The translations under genes were made by a program, and so were the position numbers. A stretch of DNA of 64,000 nt from Pusillimonas sp. DMV24BSW_D (GTDB lineage Bacteria; Pseudomonadota; Gammaproteobacteria; Burkholderiales; Burkholderiaceae_B), in assembly GCF_011388195.1 (NCBI RefSeq), contig NZ_CP049990.1, forward strand, positions 2,294,001-2,358,000, in the 5' to 3' direction. The notes beneath the pieces were generated by a model. It saw nothing but the letters and a program-made list of their open reading frames with translations. It had not been told where the DNA came from and searched no databases. Every line of letters begins with the position of its first letter. Positions within the stretch are counted from its first letter, which is position 1. Shown here piece by piece: positions 1 to 7,939 of the stretch.

Positions 1-23
1 AAAATCACAACCACCACAGCTTA

Positions 24-818
24 ATGGAAACCAGGATGCAACCCGATCAAGTTTCTATCGCAGCACAAGGTTTAATGAAAGGCCGCCGGGTTTTGGTTAC
101 CGGCGGTGCCCGGGGGCTCGGCCTGGAGTTCGCCCGTCATGCAGGGCGTGCCGGCGCGGCAGTGGTGATTGCCGATATTCTGGCGAATGAATTGCATGCT
201 GCAGCGGAAGGTTTACGCGCTGAAGGCATTCAGGCACATAGTGTGGTGTTCGACCAAAGTAATCCGGAGTCGATTACGGATTGTGCGGCGCAGGCGGAGC
301 AATGGCTGGGTGGGCTCGACGGCCTGGTCAATAACGCGGCCATTACCAATTCCGGTGGTAAAGCTTTGAATGAGCTGGATATCGATGTTTGGGACAAGGT
401 CATGGCGGTGAATGTGCGGGGCACGTGGCTAATGAGCCGTGCTTGCTGGCCTGCGCTGAAGGTGTCGGGGCGCGGCAGTATTGTCAATCTGGCGTCAGAC
501 ACCTCGTTGTGGGGTGCGCAAAACCTCCTGGCCTATGTTGCCAGCAAAGGCGCCGTTATCGCAATGAGTCGGTCGATGGCGCGCGAAATGGGTGTCGACA
601 ATATTACGGTCAATGCCGTGGCACCGGGATTAACGCTGGTTGAAGCAACCGAATATGTCCCTAAGCATCGTCATGAGCTTTATGAAGGGCAACGGGCCAT
701 TCAGCGTCAGCAAGTCCCCGACGATGTCAGTGGTGTGGTTACTTTTCTTCTTTCTGACTTGTCACGGTTTGTGACAGGTCAAGTCATGGCTGTCAATGGC
801 GGCTTTGTCATGCATTAA
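24..818 (+). CDS. SDR-family NAD(P)-dependent oxidoreductase
   Basis: Short-chain dehydrogenase/reductase of 264 residues. The Rossmann cofactor motif (TGGARGLG) lies at about residues 26-33, the NNAA structural motif at about 103-106, and the catalytic triad is complete with Ser158, Tyr171 and Lys175 in canonical spacing. It should therefore be an active alcohol/ketone oxidoreductase; the substrate is unknown. The start is uncertain: ATG at 24 and 36 have poor ribosome-binding sites, while ATG at 75 follows an AAGG and would give a typical SDR N-terminus. It is the first complete gene of a co-directional catabolic operon, and only 23 bases precede it, so the operon may begin outside the window. 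Family assignment is secure; the role in a ring-cleavage or 2-oxoacid pathway is inferred from neighbours. Confidence 0.9.
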   Translation: METRMQPDQVSIAAQGLMKGRRVLVTGGARGLGLEFARHAGRAGAAVVIADILANELHAAAEGLRAEGIQAHSVVFDQSNPESITDCAAQAEQWLGGLDGLVNNAAITNSGGKALNELDIDVWDKVMAVNVRGTWLMSRACWPALKVSGRGSIVNLASDTSLWGAQNLLAYVASKGAVIAMSRSMAREMGVDNITVNAVAPGLTLVEATEYVPKHRHELYEGQRAIQRQQVPDDVSGVVTFLLSDLSRFVTGQVMAVNGGFVMH

Positions 819-835
819 CCATAAAGGTGAGTTCT

Positions 836-1366
836 ATGAGCGAACAAGCAGTAAGTGAGAAACCTTCCTGGGAGCGCCCAGAAGGCGCCAGTTTCGAAGA
901 TTGGATGCAAACACGTATTGCGCGTTATTCAACGCGCAAATACGACTGGGACGCCTTGAAGTTCCAGGCTGATTACGACCCCAAGTATCGTCGGGCCCAA
1001 ATGCGTTACGTGGGTACCGGTGGTACCGGTGTGGCGCAAGACGTGAATACCGTTCCATCGGAAAATTTCACGTTTTCAACCATGGTTATCCCGGCCGGGC
1101 ACATTGGCCCATCTCATTTGCACACCGACGTTGAAGAAGTGTTCTTCGTTATTCGCGGCAAGATGAAGCTGATTCTTGAGAAAGATGGTGAGCGCTTTGA
1201 AACCATTCTGACCGATCGCGACCTCGTTTCAGTTCCACCGGGCGTTTACCGCGAAGAAATCAATATCGGTGACGAAGATGCGTTGATGTGTGTGATGCTG
1301 GGCGCTAAAAAACCCATTATCCCCACCTATCCGCCCGAGCATCCTTTGTCGAAAATCAAGCGCTGA
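836..1366 (+). CDS. Cupin-domain protein
   Basis: Single-domain cupin of 176 residues. Cupin motif 1 is clear in the middle (GPSHLHTDVEEVFFVIRG), giving two His and one Glu metal ligands. Motif 2 (SVPPGVYREEINIG) has Arg where the fourth ligand, His, is expected. It may be a metal-dependent oxygenase or isomerase with altered coordination, or a non-catalytic sugar/acid-binding cupin. ATG at 836 is preferred over an in-frame GTG at 827 because AAAGGTG sits just upstream with good spacing. It lies 17 bases after the SDR gene and 25 before the hydrolase gene, so it belongs to the same transcript. No specific function can be assigned. Confidence 0.85.
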   Translation: MSEQAVSEKPSWERPEGASFEDWMQTRIARYSTRKYDWDALKFQADYDPKYRRAQMRYVGTGGTGVAQDVNTVPSENFTFSTMVIPAGHIGPSHLHTDVEEVFFVIRGKMKLILEKDGERFETILTDRDLVSVPPGVYREEINIGDEDALMCVMLGAKKPIIPTYPPEHPLSKIKR

Positions 1367-1391
1367 TCTCTACAAAACAAAGGAGCGACCC

Positions 1392-2246
1392 GTGACCCAG
1401 GCTTTTCCCAACAGTGATACTCCGACTTCTTCCGAGCCTTTTTTCACTTACGAGATTGTGAAAACAGGGAAGGGCGATATCGGTTTGCGTCGCTGTGGCC
1501 AGGGGCCTCACACGGTTGTACTTTTGCATGGCATCAGTTCGGGCGCCGACTCCTGGCGGGAGTGCGCCCGATTATTGCAGAACGATATGCAGGTTGTCGC
1601 CTGGGATGCGCCCGGCTATGGTCATTCCACCCCCTTGGCGCAAGCTCAGCCGCAGGCGGTTGATTATGCTTGCCAATTGCAATGTTTGTTAAACGAGTTG
1701 GGCGTTGATCACTGCCTGGTAGTGGGGCATTCACTGGGTGCGCTCATGGCGTCGGGCTTGGCAAAACAACACGACCCTCGTGTTAAGCAGTTTTTGTTAA
1801 TCAGTCCGGCGCTGGGTTACGGTGGTACTGATAAAGCCGATCAGGTTCGAGCAGGCCGGTTCGCGGCAATGGCCGAGAAAGGCGTGCAGGGCATTGCCCA
1901 AGCCTTGCCGAACCGACTGCTTTCGGCGTTAGCTTCAGAGGCTCATCGGCAAGCCGTGACTGCAAACGCCATGAAGCTTAATGAAGGCGGATATAGACAA
2001 GCGGTCGAGCTGCTCTGTGGCGACGATATTTATCGTTATGCCGATGATTTTCCTCAGAACACGCGTGTTTATTGCGGTGATGCCGATATTGTGACGCCAC
2101 CCGAACAATCGGCTGAATTTGCCAAGCGCTTGGGCTTGCCGTTTGAGCTGATTTCACAAGCGGGGCATGCCAGTTACATTGAACAGCCGCAACAGATCGC
2201 CGATTTAATTCAGCAGGCCATGTCGAATGTTCGAGGTGTTGCGTGA
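1392..2246 (+). CDS. Alpha/beta-fold hydrolase
   Basis: Alpha/beta hydrolase of 284 residues with a full catalytic triad: nucleophile Ser114 in GHSLG, acid Asp232 in GDADIVTPP, and base His259 in AGHASY. The oxyanion-hole region HGISSG is at 46-51. Length and motif layout resemble the C-C bond hydrolases that act on meta-cleavage products of aromatic rings (MhpC/BphD type), but esterases and lactonases share this layout. An extradiol-type dioxygenase gene lies in the same operon, which makes a meta-cleavage role attractive but unproven. It starts at GTG 1392 after AAAGGAG. Its 3' end overlaps the start of the IclR gene by four bases, indicating translational coupling. Confidence 0.88.
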   Translation: MTQAFPNSDTPTSSEPFFTYEIVKTGKGDIGLRRCGQGPHTVVLLHGISSGADSWRECARLLQNDMQVVAWDAPGYGHSTPLAQAQPQAVDYACQLQCLLNELGVDHCLVVGHSLGALMASGLAKQHDPRVKQFLLISPALGYGGTDKADQVRAGRFAAMAEKGVQGIAQALPNRLLSALASEAHRQAVTANAMKLNEGGYRQAVELLCGDDIYRYADDFPQNTRVYCGDADIVTPPEQSAEFAKRLGLPFELISQAGHASYIEQPQQIADLIQQAMSNVRGVA

Positions 2247-3052
2247 ACATGAATGAATTCGGCCGCCTTGAGGCGGCTCAGCGTTATACGGTCCCGGGGT
2301 TGGAGCGTGGTTTGCGTATTCTGACCGCTTTTACACGCCGGGAGCCGGTGTTGTCGGCGCCGGATCTTGCCCGTCGCTTGTCCATTCCCCGCTCTACAGT
2401 GTTTCGTTTGCTATCAACACTGGAGCAGTTGGGTCTGGTTGAGCGCGATGAAAGCGGGCGTGATTATCGTTTGGGTACCGGTGCGCTTCGTTTGGGGTTC
2501 GAATGCCTGGCCTCGAAAGAGCTTACTGAACTGGGGCGTCCGATTCTTGAACGCTTGCGTGATATCACCGGTTGTTCATGCAATCTGGTGGTGCGCGACG
2601 GTCGTTCCGTGGTGTATGTTGCCCGGGCGGTGGTGCAAACCCCCTACGCAAATACGGTTCACCTGGGAACCCGTTTACCCGCACACGCCACTTTGTTCGG
2701 CCGTGTTTTATTGCGTGACCTGTCATTCGAAAAGCTGCAACAGCTTTATCCCGAAGAGCAATTGCAGGCGGCCACACCGAAAACACCGGCAACGGTTGCG
2801 CAACTGTATCGCCTGATTCAAACCGACCGGACACAGGACTACGTGTTTGATCAAGGTTATTTTGAGCCGAATATTTCCACCCTGGCTGTACCCGTTTTCG
2901 GGCAGGCGGGGAAAGTGGTTGCCGCTTTAGGCATCACAGTTTCCGGGAATAAACATACTCCCGAAAACATCACTGAATTAGCGCGCAGCGCGTGTGAGGC
3001 GGCCGACGATCTGTCGAGCCTGCTCGATCACGTGGCCGCATCCCGTCATTAA
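2243..3052 (+). CDS. IclR-family transcriptional regulator
   Basis: Regulator of 269 residues with an N-terminal winged helix-turn-helix (about residues 15-75; LARRLSIPRSTVFRLL is the recognition region) and a C-terminal IclR effector-binding domain. IclR proteins commonly control aromatic and other catabolic operons in response to a pathway metabolite. The gene sits inside the operon, overlapping the hydrolase gene by four bases, so it probably regulates this operon and perhaps itself. The controlled promoter would be upstream of the window or in the short gap at 3053-3084; no operator was identified. Family assignment is firm, the effector unknown. Confidence 0.92.
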   Translation: MNMNEFGRLEAAQRYTVPGLERGLRILTAFTRREPVLSAPDLARRLSIPRSTVFRLLSTLEQLGLVERDESGRDYRLGTGALRLGFECLASKELTELGRPILERLRDITGCSCNLVVRDGRSVVYVARAVVQTPYANTVHLGTRLPAHATLFGRVLLRDLSFEKLQQLYPEEQLQAATPKTPATVAQLYRLIQTDRTQDYVFDQGYFEPNISTLAVPVFGQAGKVVAALGITVSGNKHTPENITELARSACEAADDLSSLLDHVAASRH

Positions 3053-3084
3053 GCGTGTAAAAGTTTACGAATGAAGAGGTATCA

Positions 3085-3876
3085 ATGATTAACCTGGAAG
3101 GAAAAGTGGCGGTGGTTACCGGCGGCAGTTCCGGTATTGGTCTGGCAACAGTAAAGCTGTTGCTGGAGCAAGGCGCCCACGTTGCCTTTTGCGGCCGCAG
3201 TGCCGAGCGACTTGAGTCGGTTGTCGCTCAACTGCGTAAAGATTTTCCGCAGAGCCGTTTCATGACACAAATATGCGATGTTTTGAATCCGGACGATGTC
3301 CACGCGTTTGCGCAGGCTGTACGCGATCAATTGGGCAAGCCCACGATGTTGATCAATAACGCTGGGCAAGGGCGTTTGTCGACGTTTGCCGATACGGATG
3401 ATCAGGCCTGGGAAGAAGAGTTGCGTTTGAAGTTCTTCTCGGTGATTCATCCAACGCGTACGTTTCTGCCCGATCTGGAAACGCAGGAAGAGGCGGCTGT
3501 TGTGTGCGTTAACTCATTGCTGGCGGCCCAGCCTGAACCACATATGGTGGCAACTTCAGCCGCGCGCGCCGGCGTAATGAACCTGGTTCGGTCTTTGGCT
3601 ACCGAGTTTGCCCCCAAAGGTATTCGTGTGAACGGTATCTTGCTGGGCCTGGTCGATTCCGGCCAGTGGCGCCGCCGCTTTGAGGCGCGCGAAGATAAAA
3701 GCCAGACTTGGGAGCAATGGTCTCTTGAGCTGGCACAACGTAAACATATTCAACTAGGGCGATTAGGGCGGCCTGAAGAAGCCGCCCGCGCCATTGTTTT
3801 TCTTGCGACGCCGTTGTCCTCTTATACAACAGGCTCACATATCGACGTTTCCGGAGGAGTGTCCCGCCATGCATAA
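3085..3876 (+). CDS. SDR-family protein with non-canonical active site
   Basis: Short-chain dehydrogenase fold of 263 residues. The cofactor motif TGGSSGIG (12-19) and NNAG (91-94) are intact, and Ser144 is at the usual catalytic Ser position. Counting the canonical 13 residues onward, the catalytic Tyr is replaced by Thr157 and the Lys by Arg161 (segment ATSAARAG). It should bind NAD(P) but cannot use the standard Tyr-Lys chemistry. It may be a divergent enzyme with another proton donor, or a binding/scaffold partner. A good ribosome-binding site (GAAGAGG) precedes the ATG. The last eight bases overlap the ThDP-enzyme gene, so the two are likely translated together. Confidence 0.88.
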   Translation: MINLEGKVAVVTGGSSGIGLATVKLLLEQGAHVAFCGRSAERLESVVAQLRKDFPQSRFMTQICDVLNPDDVHAFAQAVRDQLGKPTMLINNAGQGRLSTFADTDDQAWEEELRLKFFSVIHPTRTFLPDLETQEEAAVVCVNSLLAAQPEPHMVATSAARAGVMNLVRSLATEFAPKGIRVNGILLGLVDSGQWRRRFEAREDKSQTWEQWSLELAQRKHIQLGRLGRPEEAARAIVFLATPLSSYTTGSHIDVSGGVSRHA

Positions 3877-5554
3877 AAAGAATGTTGAAGTAACTGTCGG
3901 CTCGGCGATAGCCGCCTTTCTTGAAGAATGCGGGGTGAAAACGGCATTCGGTGTCATCTCCATTCACAATATGCCCATTCTCGACGCATTCGGCGAGCGT
4001 GGCGTTGTGCGATTTGTTCCCGCACGCGGCGAGGCCGGTGGAACCAATATGGCCGATTCGTATGCCCGCACCACAGGTGAGTTGGGCGTTTGCCTGACCA
4101 GCACGGGTACGGCTGCCGGCAATGCGGCGGGTGCCATGGTGGAAGCCTTAACGGCGGGTACCCCGATGTTGCATATTACGGGTCAAATCGAGAGCCAGTA
4201 TCTAGACCAGGGCCTTTCGTATATTCACGAGGCGCCCGATCAACTGACTATGCTAGAGGCCGTGTCCAAGGCCGCTTTCCGGGTGCGCAGCGCGGAAACG
4301 GCGCTCAGTACCATCAAGCATGCGGTACAAATTGCCATGACGGCACCAACCGGCCCGGTAAGCGTCGAAATTCCTATCGACATTCAAGGCGCGCTAATTA
4401 GCATGCCCACCGATCTTCGTCCTCTGGAGGTGCCGGTTTATCAACCCTCAGAAGCCTCACTGGATCGTTTGGCCGAGCGTTTGTTGCAGGCCAAGCGTCC
4501 CTTGCTGTGGCTGGGCGGCGGCGCGCGTCATGCCGGCCAGGCAGTTCAGCGCCTGATGAAGATGGGTTTTTGTGTGGTGACCAGTACACAGGGGCGCGGC
4601 ATTGTTCCCGAGAACGATCCGCAATCGCTGGGGGCCTTTAATTTGCATAAGCCGATTGAGGCGTTTTATCAAACTTGCGACGCCATGGTGGTGGTCGGTT
4701 CACGCTTGCGTGGTAATGAAACACTGAAGTATCAGTTGAAACTGCCACGCCCGCTGTATCGCGTGGATGCCGATCCCGGCAGTGAAGGGCGTTGCTATGA
4801 AACCGACGCCTTCGTACATGGCGATTCGCGTTTGGTGCTGGAAGGCCTGGCCGATCGTCTGGAGGGCAAAATGCGCGTTGACGCCCAGTTCCAAAGCGAT
4901 TTACAAGCGGCCAAAAGCGTTGCCGTGGCCAGTTTGGTTGATGGTTTGGGGCCGTATTCCACGTTGGTCGAGGCGTTGCAAGCCGCCGTCGGCCAGAACT
5001 TCAATTGGGTACGCGACGTTACGGTGTCCAACAGCACCTGGGGCAACCGTTATTTGTATTTGTTCGACCCCAAAGCGGGTGTACATGCCTTGGGCGGCGG
5101 CATTGGCCAGGGGTTGGCCATGGGCATTGGCGCGGCAATTGGGTCGGCGCAAGCTCACACGGGCAAGAAAACGTATTGCCTGGCCGGTGACGGCGGTTTC
5201 ATTCTGAATTTGGGTGAATTGGCCACGGCTGTGCAAGAGAAAGCCAACATGGTCATTATTCTGATGAACGATAAAGGCTATGGCGTAATTAAAAACATTC
5301 AAGATGCGCAATATGGCGGGCGGCGCCATTATGTCGATTTGCATACCCCCGATTATGCTGGATTGTGTGAGTCGCTTAGCATTCCGCACGCCCGGGTCAG
5401 CAATCTGGAAAGCATTGGTGAGGTGTTGCAAACGGCTATTGCAACAGAAGGCCCGTTTATGGTGGAGATCGACATGCTGTCCATCGGTCAATTCAAGACG
5501 GCATTTGCCGGGCCTCCGGTGAACCAGCCGGAACCAATGACAATGAACTCGTAA
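3869..5554 (+). CDS. Thiamine diphosphate-dependent enzyme (acetolactate synthase/2-oxoacid decarboxylase family)
   Basis: Three-domain ThDP enzyme of 561 residues. The N-terminal PYR domain carries the activating Glu (Glu55 in ARGEAGGTNMA), the middle domain is TPP_enzyme_M type, and the C-terminal PP domain has the GDG...ND cofactor motif (GDG at 440-442, ND at 467-468). It resembles acetolactate synthase-like and benzoylformate decarboxylase-like proteins. No regulatory small subunit gene is adjacent, so a catabolic decarboxylase or lyase is more likely than valine synthesis. ATG 3869 is chosen over an upstream in-frame start because GGAGGAG lies just before it. An aldehyde dehydrogenase follows two genes later, consistent with a 2-oxoacid being decarboxylated to an aldehyde; that link is inference. 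Confidence 0.88.
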   Translation: MHKKNVEVTVGSAIAAFLEECGVKTAFGVISIHNMPILDAFGERGVVRFVPARGEAGGTNMADSYARTTGELGVCLTSTGTAAGNAAGAMVEALTAGTPMLHITGQIESQYLDQGLSYIHEAPDQLTMLEAVSKAAFRVRSAETALSTIKHAVQIAMTAPTGPVSVEIPIDIQGALISMPTDLRPLEVPVYQPSEASLDRLAERLLQAKRPLLWLGGGARHAGQAVQRLMKMGFCVVTSTQGRGIVPENDPQSLGAFNLHKPIEAFYQTCDAMVVVGSRLRGNETLKYQLKLPRPLYRVDADPGSEGRCYETDAFVHGDSRLVLEGLADRLEGKMRVDAQFQSDLQAAKSVAVASLVDGLGPYSTLVEALQAAVGQNFNWVRDVTVSNSTWGNRYLYLFDPKAGVHALGGGIGQGLAMGIGAAIGSAQAHTGKKTYCLAGDGGFILNLGELATAVQEKANMVIILMNDKGYGVIKNIQDAQYGGRRHYVDLHTPDYAGLCESLSIPHARVSNLESIGEVLQTAIATEGPFMVEIDMLSIGQFKTAFAGPPVNQPEPMTMNS

Positions 5555-5567
5555 TCGAAGGTAGAAA

Positions 5568-6383
5568 ATGACAGTAGAACGTATCGCTTTGGTTGGTTTC
5601 GGTGCTATTGGTCGCGCTGTGTTCGATTTGATTGCAGACGACAACCGTTTGGAAATTGACCAAATCGTGGTGCCCGCCGAGTTGGTTCAGCCGATAAAAG
5701 AGGAGTTGGCGCAACGCCCCAATGCCGCTTCGGTGACGGTATCCGATCATGTTTCGTATGACAACCGCCCTGATCTCATCGTTGAGTGTGCCGGTCATAG
5801 CGCCATTGAAACGCACGTGCTGCCGGGCCTGAAGGCCGGGATTCCCTGCATGGTGGTCTCTATCGGCGCGCTATCGGCACCGGGTTTGCCCGAACAACTG
5901 GAAGCCGCCGCGCAGGCCGGCGATACACAGGTGCATTTGCTGTCGGGCGCCATTGGCGGTATTGATGCTTTGGCGGCGGCACGCGTGGCCGGGCTGGATG
6001 AGGTCACTTATGTTGGCCGCAAACCGCCTTTGGGTTGGTTGGGCACCCCTGCCGAAGAAAAGCTTGATTTGCATAACCTGAAAGAGAAAGCGATTTTCTT
6101 TGAGGGATCCGCCCGCGATGCGGCGCGCTTGTTTCCCAAGAACGCGAATGTGGCGGCTACCTTATCGTTAGCCGGGATCGGACTGGATAAAACCAAAGTG
6201 AAGCTGTATGCCGATCCAACCGTGTCGGAAAATATTCACTATTACGAAGCGCAAGGCGCATTCGGCTTTATGGGCGTGACCTTGAAAGGCAAACCGTTGG
6301 CAAGCAACCCGAAAACGTCTGCGTTAACGGTGTATAGCGTGGTGCGTGCCCTTAAAAACCGTGTTCAACCTGTGGCTGTTTGA
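5568..6383 (+). CDS. Aspartate dehydrogenase-like protein (NadX/DUF108 family)
   Basis: NAD(P)-dependent dehydrogenase of 271 residues. The N-terminal Rossmann motif GFGAIG is at 10-15 and the family C-terminal domain contains the conserved active-site His (His224 in ENIHYYEA) followed by GAFG. Characterised members oxidise L-aspartate to iminoaspartate or aminate oxaloacetate. The family's usual biosynthetic partners, NadA and NadB, are absent; the gene is embedded in a catabolic operon between a ThDP enzyme and an aldehyde dehydrogenase, so the substrate may be another amino or 2-oxo acid. It starts 13 bases after the ThDP gene. Family is confident; aspartate specificity is not. Confidence 0.85.
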   Translation: MTVERIALVGFGAIGRAVFDLIADDNRLEIDQIVVPAELVQPIKEELAQRPNAASVTVSDHVSYDNRPDLIVECAGHSAIETHVLPGLKAGIPCMVVSIGALSAPGLPEQLEAAAQAGDTQVHLLSGAIGGIDALAAARVAGLDEVTYVGRKPPLGWLGTPAEEKLDLHNLKEKAIFFEGSARDAARLFPKNANVAATLSLAGIGLDKTKVKLYADPTVSENIHYYEAQGAFGFMGVTLKGKPLASNPKTSALTVYSVVRALKNRVQPVAV

Positions 6384-6451
6384 AACGTTTCAGCGCAAGG
6401 CTCAATGGCATGGGCGAATTGAGCGCGCATGAATGGATGAAAGGATAAGTA

Positions 6452-7927
6452 ATGAGCAAAGAATTACTGCCAATTTGCATTGCCGGAAAATGGCGATTGG
6501 GGCAGGGGCCCGAGTACACCACGTACTATCCGGCCACCGGCGAAGCCGTGGCGTCATTGAATGCGGCCGGACCCGAAGACGTGGAAGAGGCTATTCAAGG
6601 CGCGCAGAAAGCGTTTGAGCAAAGCGGCTGGCCGCAACGAAAGCCGCACGAACGCGCTGCGGTGCTGTATCGCATTGCCGAGCGGATCCGCGCTGAAGCG
6701 GAAGATCTGGCGCAACTGCAACGGTTGGATAACGGCAAGCCCATTAGTGAAACGCGTGCGCTGGTAGCGAGTGCGGCCGGTACATTTCAGTTTTTTGCTT
6801 CGGCTTGCGAAACCCTGGAAGAAACCTTAACGCCGTCGCGCGGCGACTACTTAACCTTAAGTGTTTACGAGCCCATGGGCGTGGTGGCGGCCATTACGCC
6901 CTGGAATTCACCCATTGCCAGCGAAGCGCAGAAAATTGCGCCCGCATTGGCCGGGGGCAATGCCGTGGTTGTTAAGCCCGCTGAAATCACGCCGTTACTG
7001 GCGTTGGAGCTGGCGCGCATCTGCGAAGAGGCCGGCTTGCCTAAAGGCTTGGTTAGCGTACTGCCTGGTAAAGGCTCGGTGATTGGCGATCTTATCACCC
7101 GTCATCCGTTGGTACGCCGCGTTTCCTTTACCGGCGGCACCTCGGTAGGGCGTCATATCGCCGGTATTGCGGCTGATAAATTCATGCCGGCCTCGCTGGA
7201 GTTAGGTGGCAAATCGCCCACCATGGTGCTGGAAGACGCCGACCTGGATCACGCTGTTTCCGGTGTTTTGTACGGCATTTTCAGTTCTTCGGGTGAGTCG
7301 TGTATTGCCGGTTCGCGCCTTTTTGTGGCCGAGTCGCTTTACGACACGTTTATGGAACGCCTGGTAAAGGGGGCTGAACAATTACGCGTGGGCGACCCTT
7401 CCAGTGAACAAACACAAATGGGACCGCTTATCAGCGAAAGCCACCGTGCCTCCATCGAGCGCTATGTTCAAAAAGGTCTGGATGAAGGCGGCCGCTTATT
7501 AACGGGCGGCAAACGCCCTGAAGGCGATCTGTACGACAAAGGCAGTTACTACCTGCCCACCATTATCGATGGGCTGAAGAATTCAGCCACCATTTGCCAG
7601 GAAGAAATTTTCGGGCCGGTATTGGTGGCGATGCCGTTCAAGAATATGGATGACCTGATCGAACAGGCGAATGACAGCGTGTATGCTTTGGCCGCGGGTA
7701 TCTGGACCAAAGACTACAAAAAAGCCTGGAATCTGGCCCGTGCGGTAAAGGCCGGCAACGTATGGATTAACACCTACAAGCTGTTTTCCATTGCCACGCC
7801 CTTTGGTGGCTGGCGCGATAGCGGCCTGGGCCGCGAAAAAGGGCGCCAGGGCATTCTTCAATATATGGAACAGAAAAGCATTTACCTTGGCATGAATGAA
7901 AACCCCATGCCCTGGGCCGGCTTGTAA
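6452..7927 (+). CDS. NAD(P)-dependent aldehyde dehydrogenase
   Basis: Aldehyde dehydrogenase superfamily protein of 491 residues, full length. Catalytic Cys284 (GESCIAG), general base Glu250 (LELGGKSP) and oxyanion Asn152 (PWNSP) are all present, and the Rossmann segment FTGGTSVG lies near 226-233. It oxidises an aldehyde to the acid. Relatives include betaine-aldehyde, 5-carboxymethyl-2-hydroxymuconate-semialdehyde and 2-hydroxymuconate-semialdehyde dehydrogenases. In this operon it could act on the ThDP enzyme's product or on a ring-cleavage semialdehyde. It is separated by 68 bases from the preceding gene, with GGATAAG upstream of the ATG. The substrate cannot be assigned from sequence. 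Confidence 0.93.
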   Translation: MSKELLPICIAGKWRLGQGPEYTTYYPATGEAVASLNAAGPEDVEEAIQGAQKAFEQSGWPQRKPHERAAVLYRIAERIRAEAEDLAQLQRLDNGKPISETRALVASAAGTFQFFASACETLEETLTPSRGDYLTLSVYEPMGVVAAITPWNSPIASEAQKIAPALAGGNAVVVKPAEITPLLALELARICEEAGLPKGLVSVLPGKGSVIGDLITRHPLVRRVSFTGGTSVGRHIAGIAADKFMPASLELGGKSPTMVLEDADLDHAVSGVLYGIFSSSGESCIAGSRLFVAESLYDTFMERLVKGAEQLRVGDPSSEQTQMGPLISESHRASIERYVQKGLDEGGRLLTGGKRPEGDLYDKGSYYLPTIIDGLKNSATICQEEIFGPVLVAMPFKNMDDLIEQANDSVYALAAGIWTKDYKKAWNLARAVKAGNVWINTYKLFSIATPFGGWRDSGLGREKGRQGILQYMEQKSIYLGMNENPMPWAGL

Positions 7928-7939
7928 GCGAAAGGAGTC

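Noticed and set aside
4901-5644. A 247-codon minus-strand frame
   Set aside because: Antisense to the C-terminal domain of the ThDP enzyme, where the cofactor motif is encoded; no similarity to any family.
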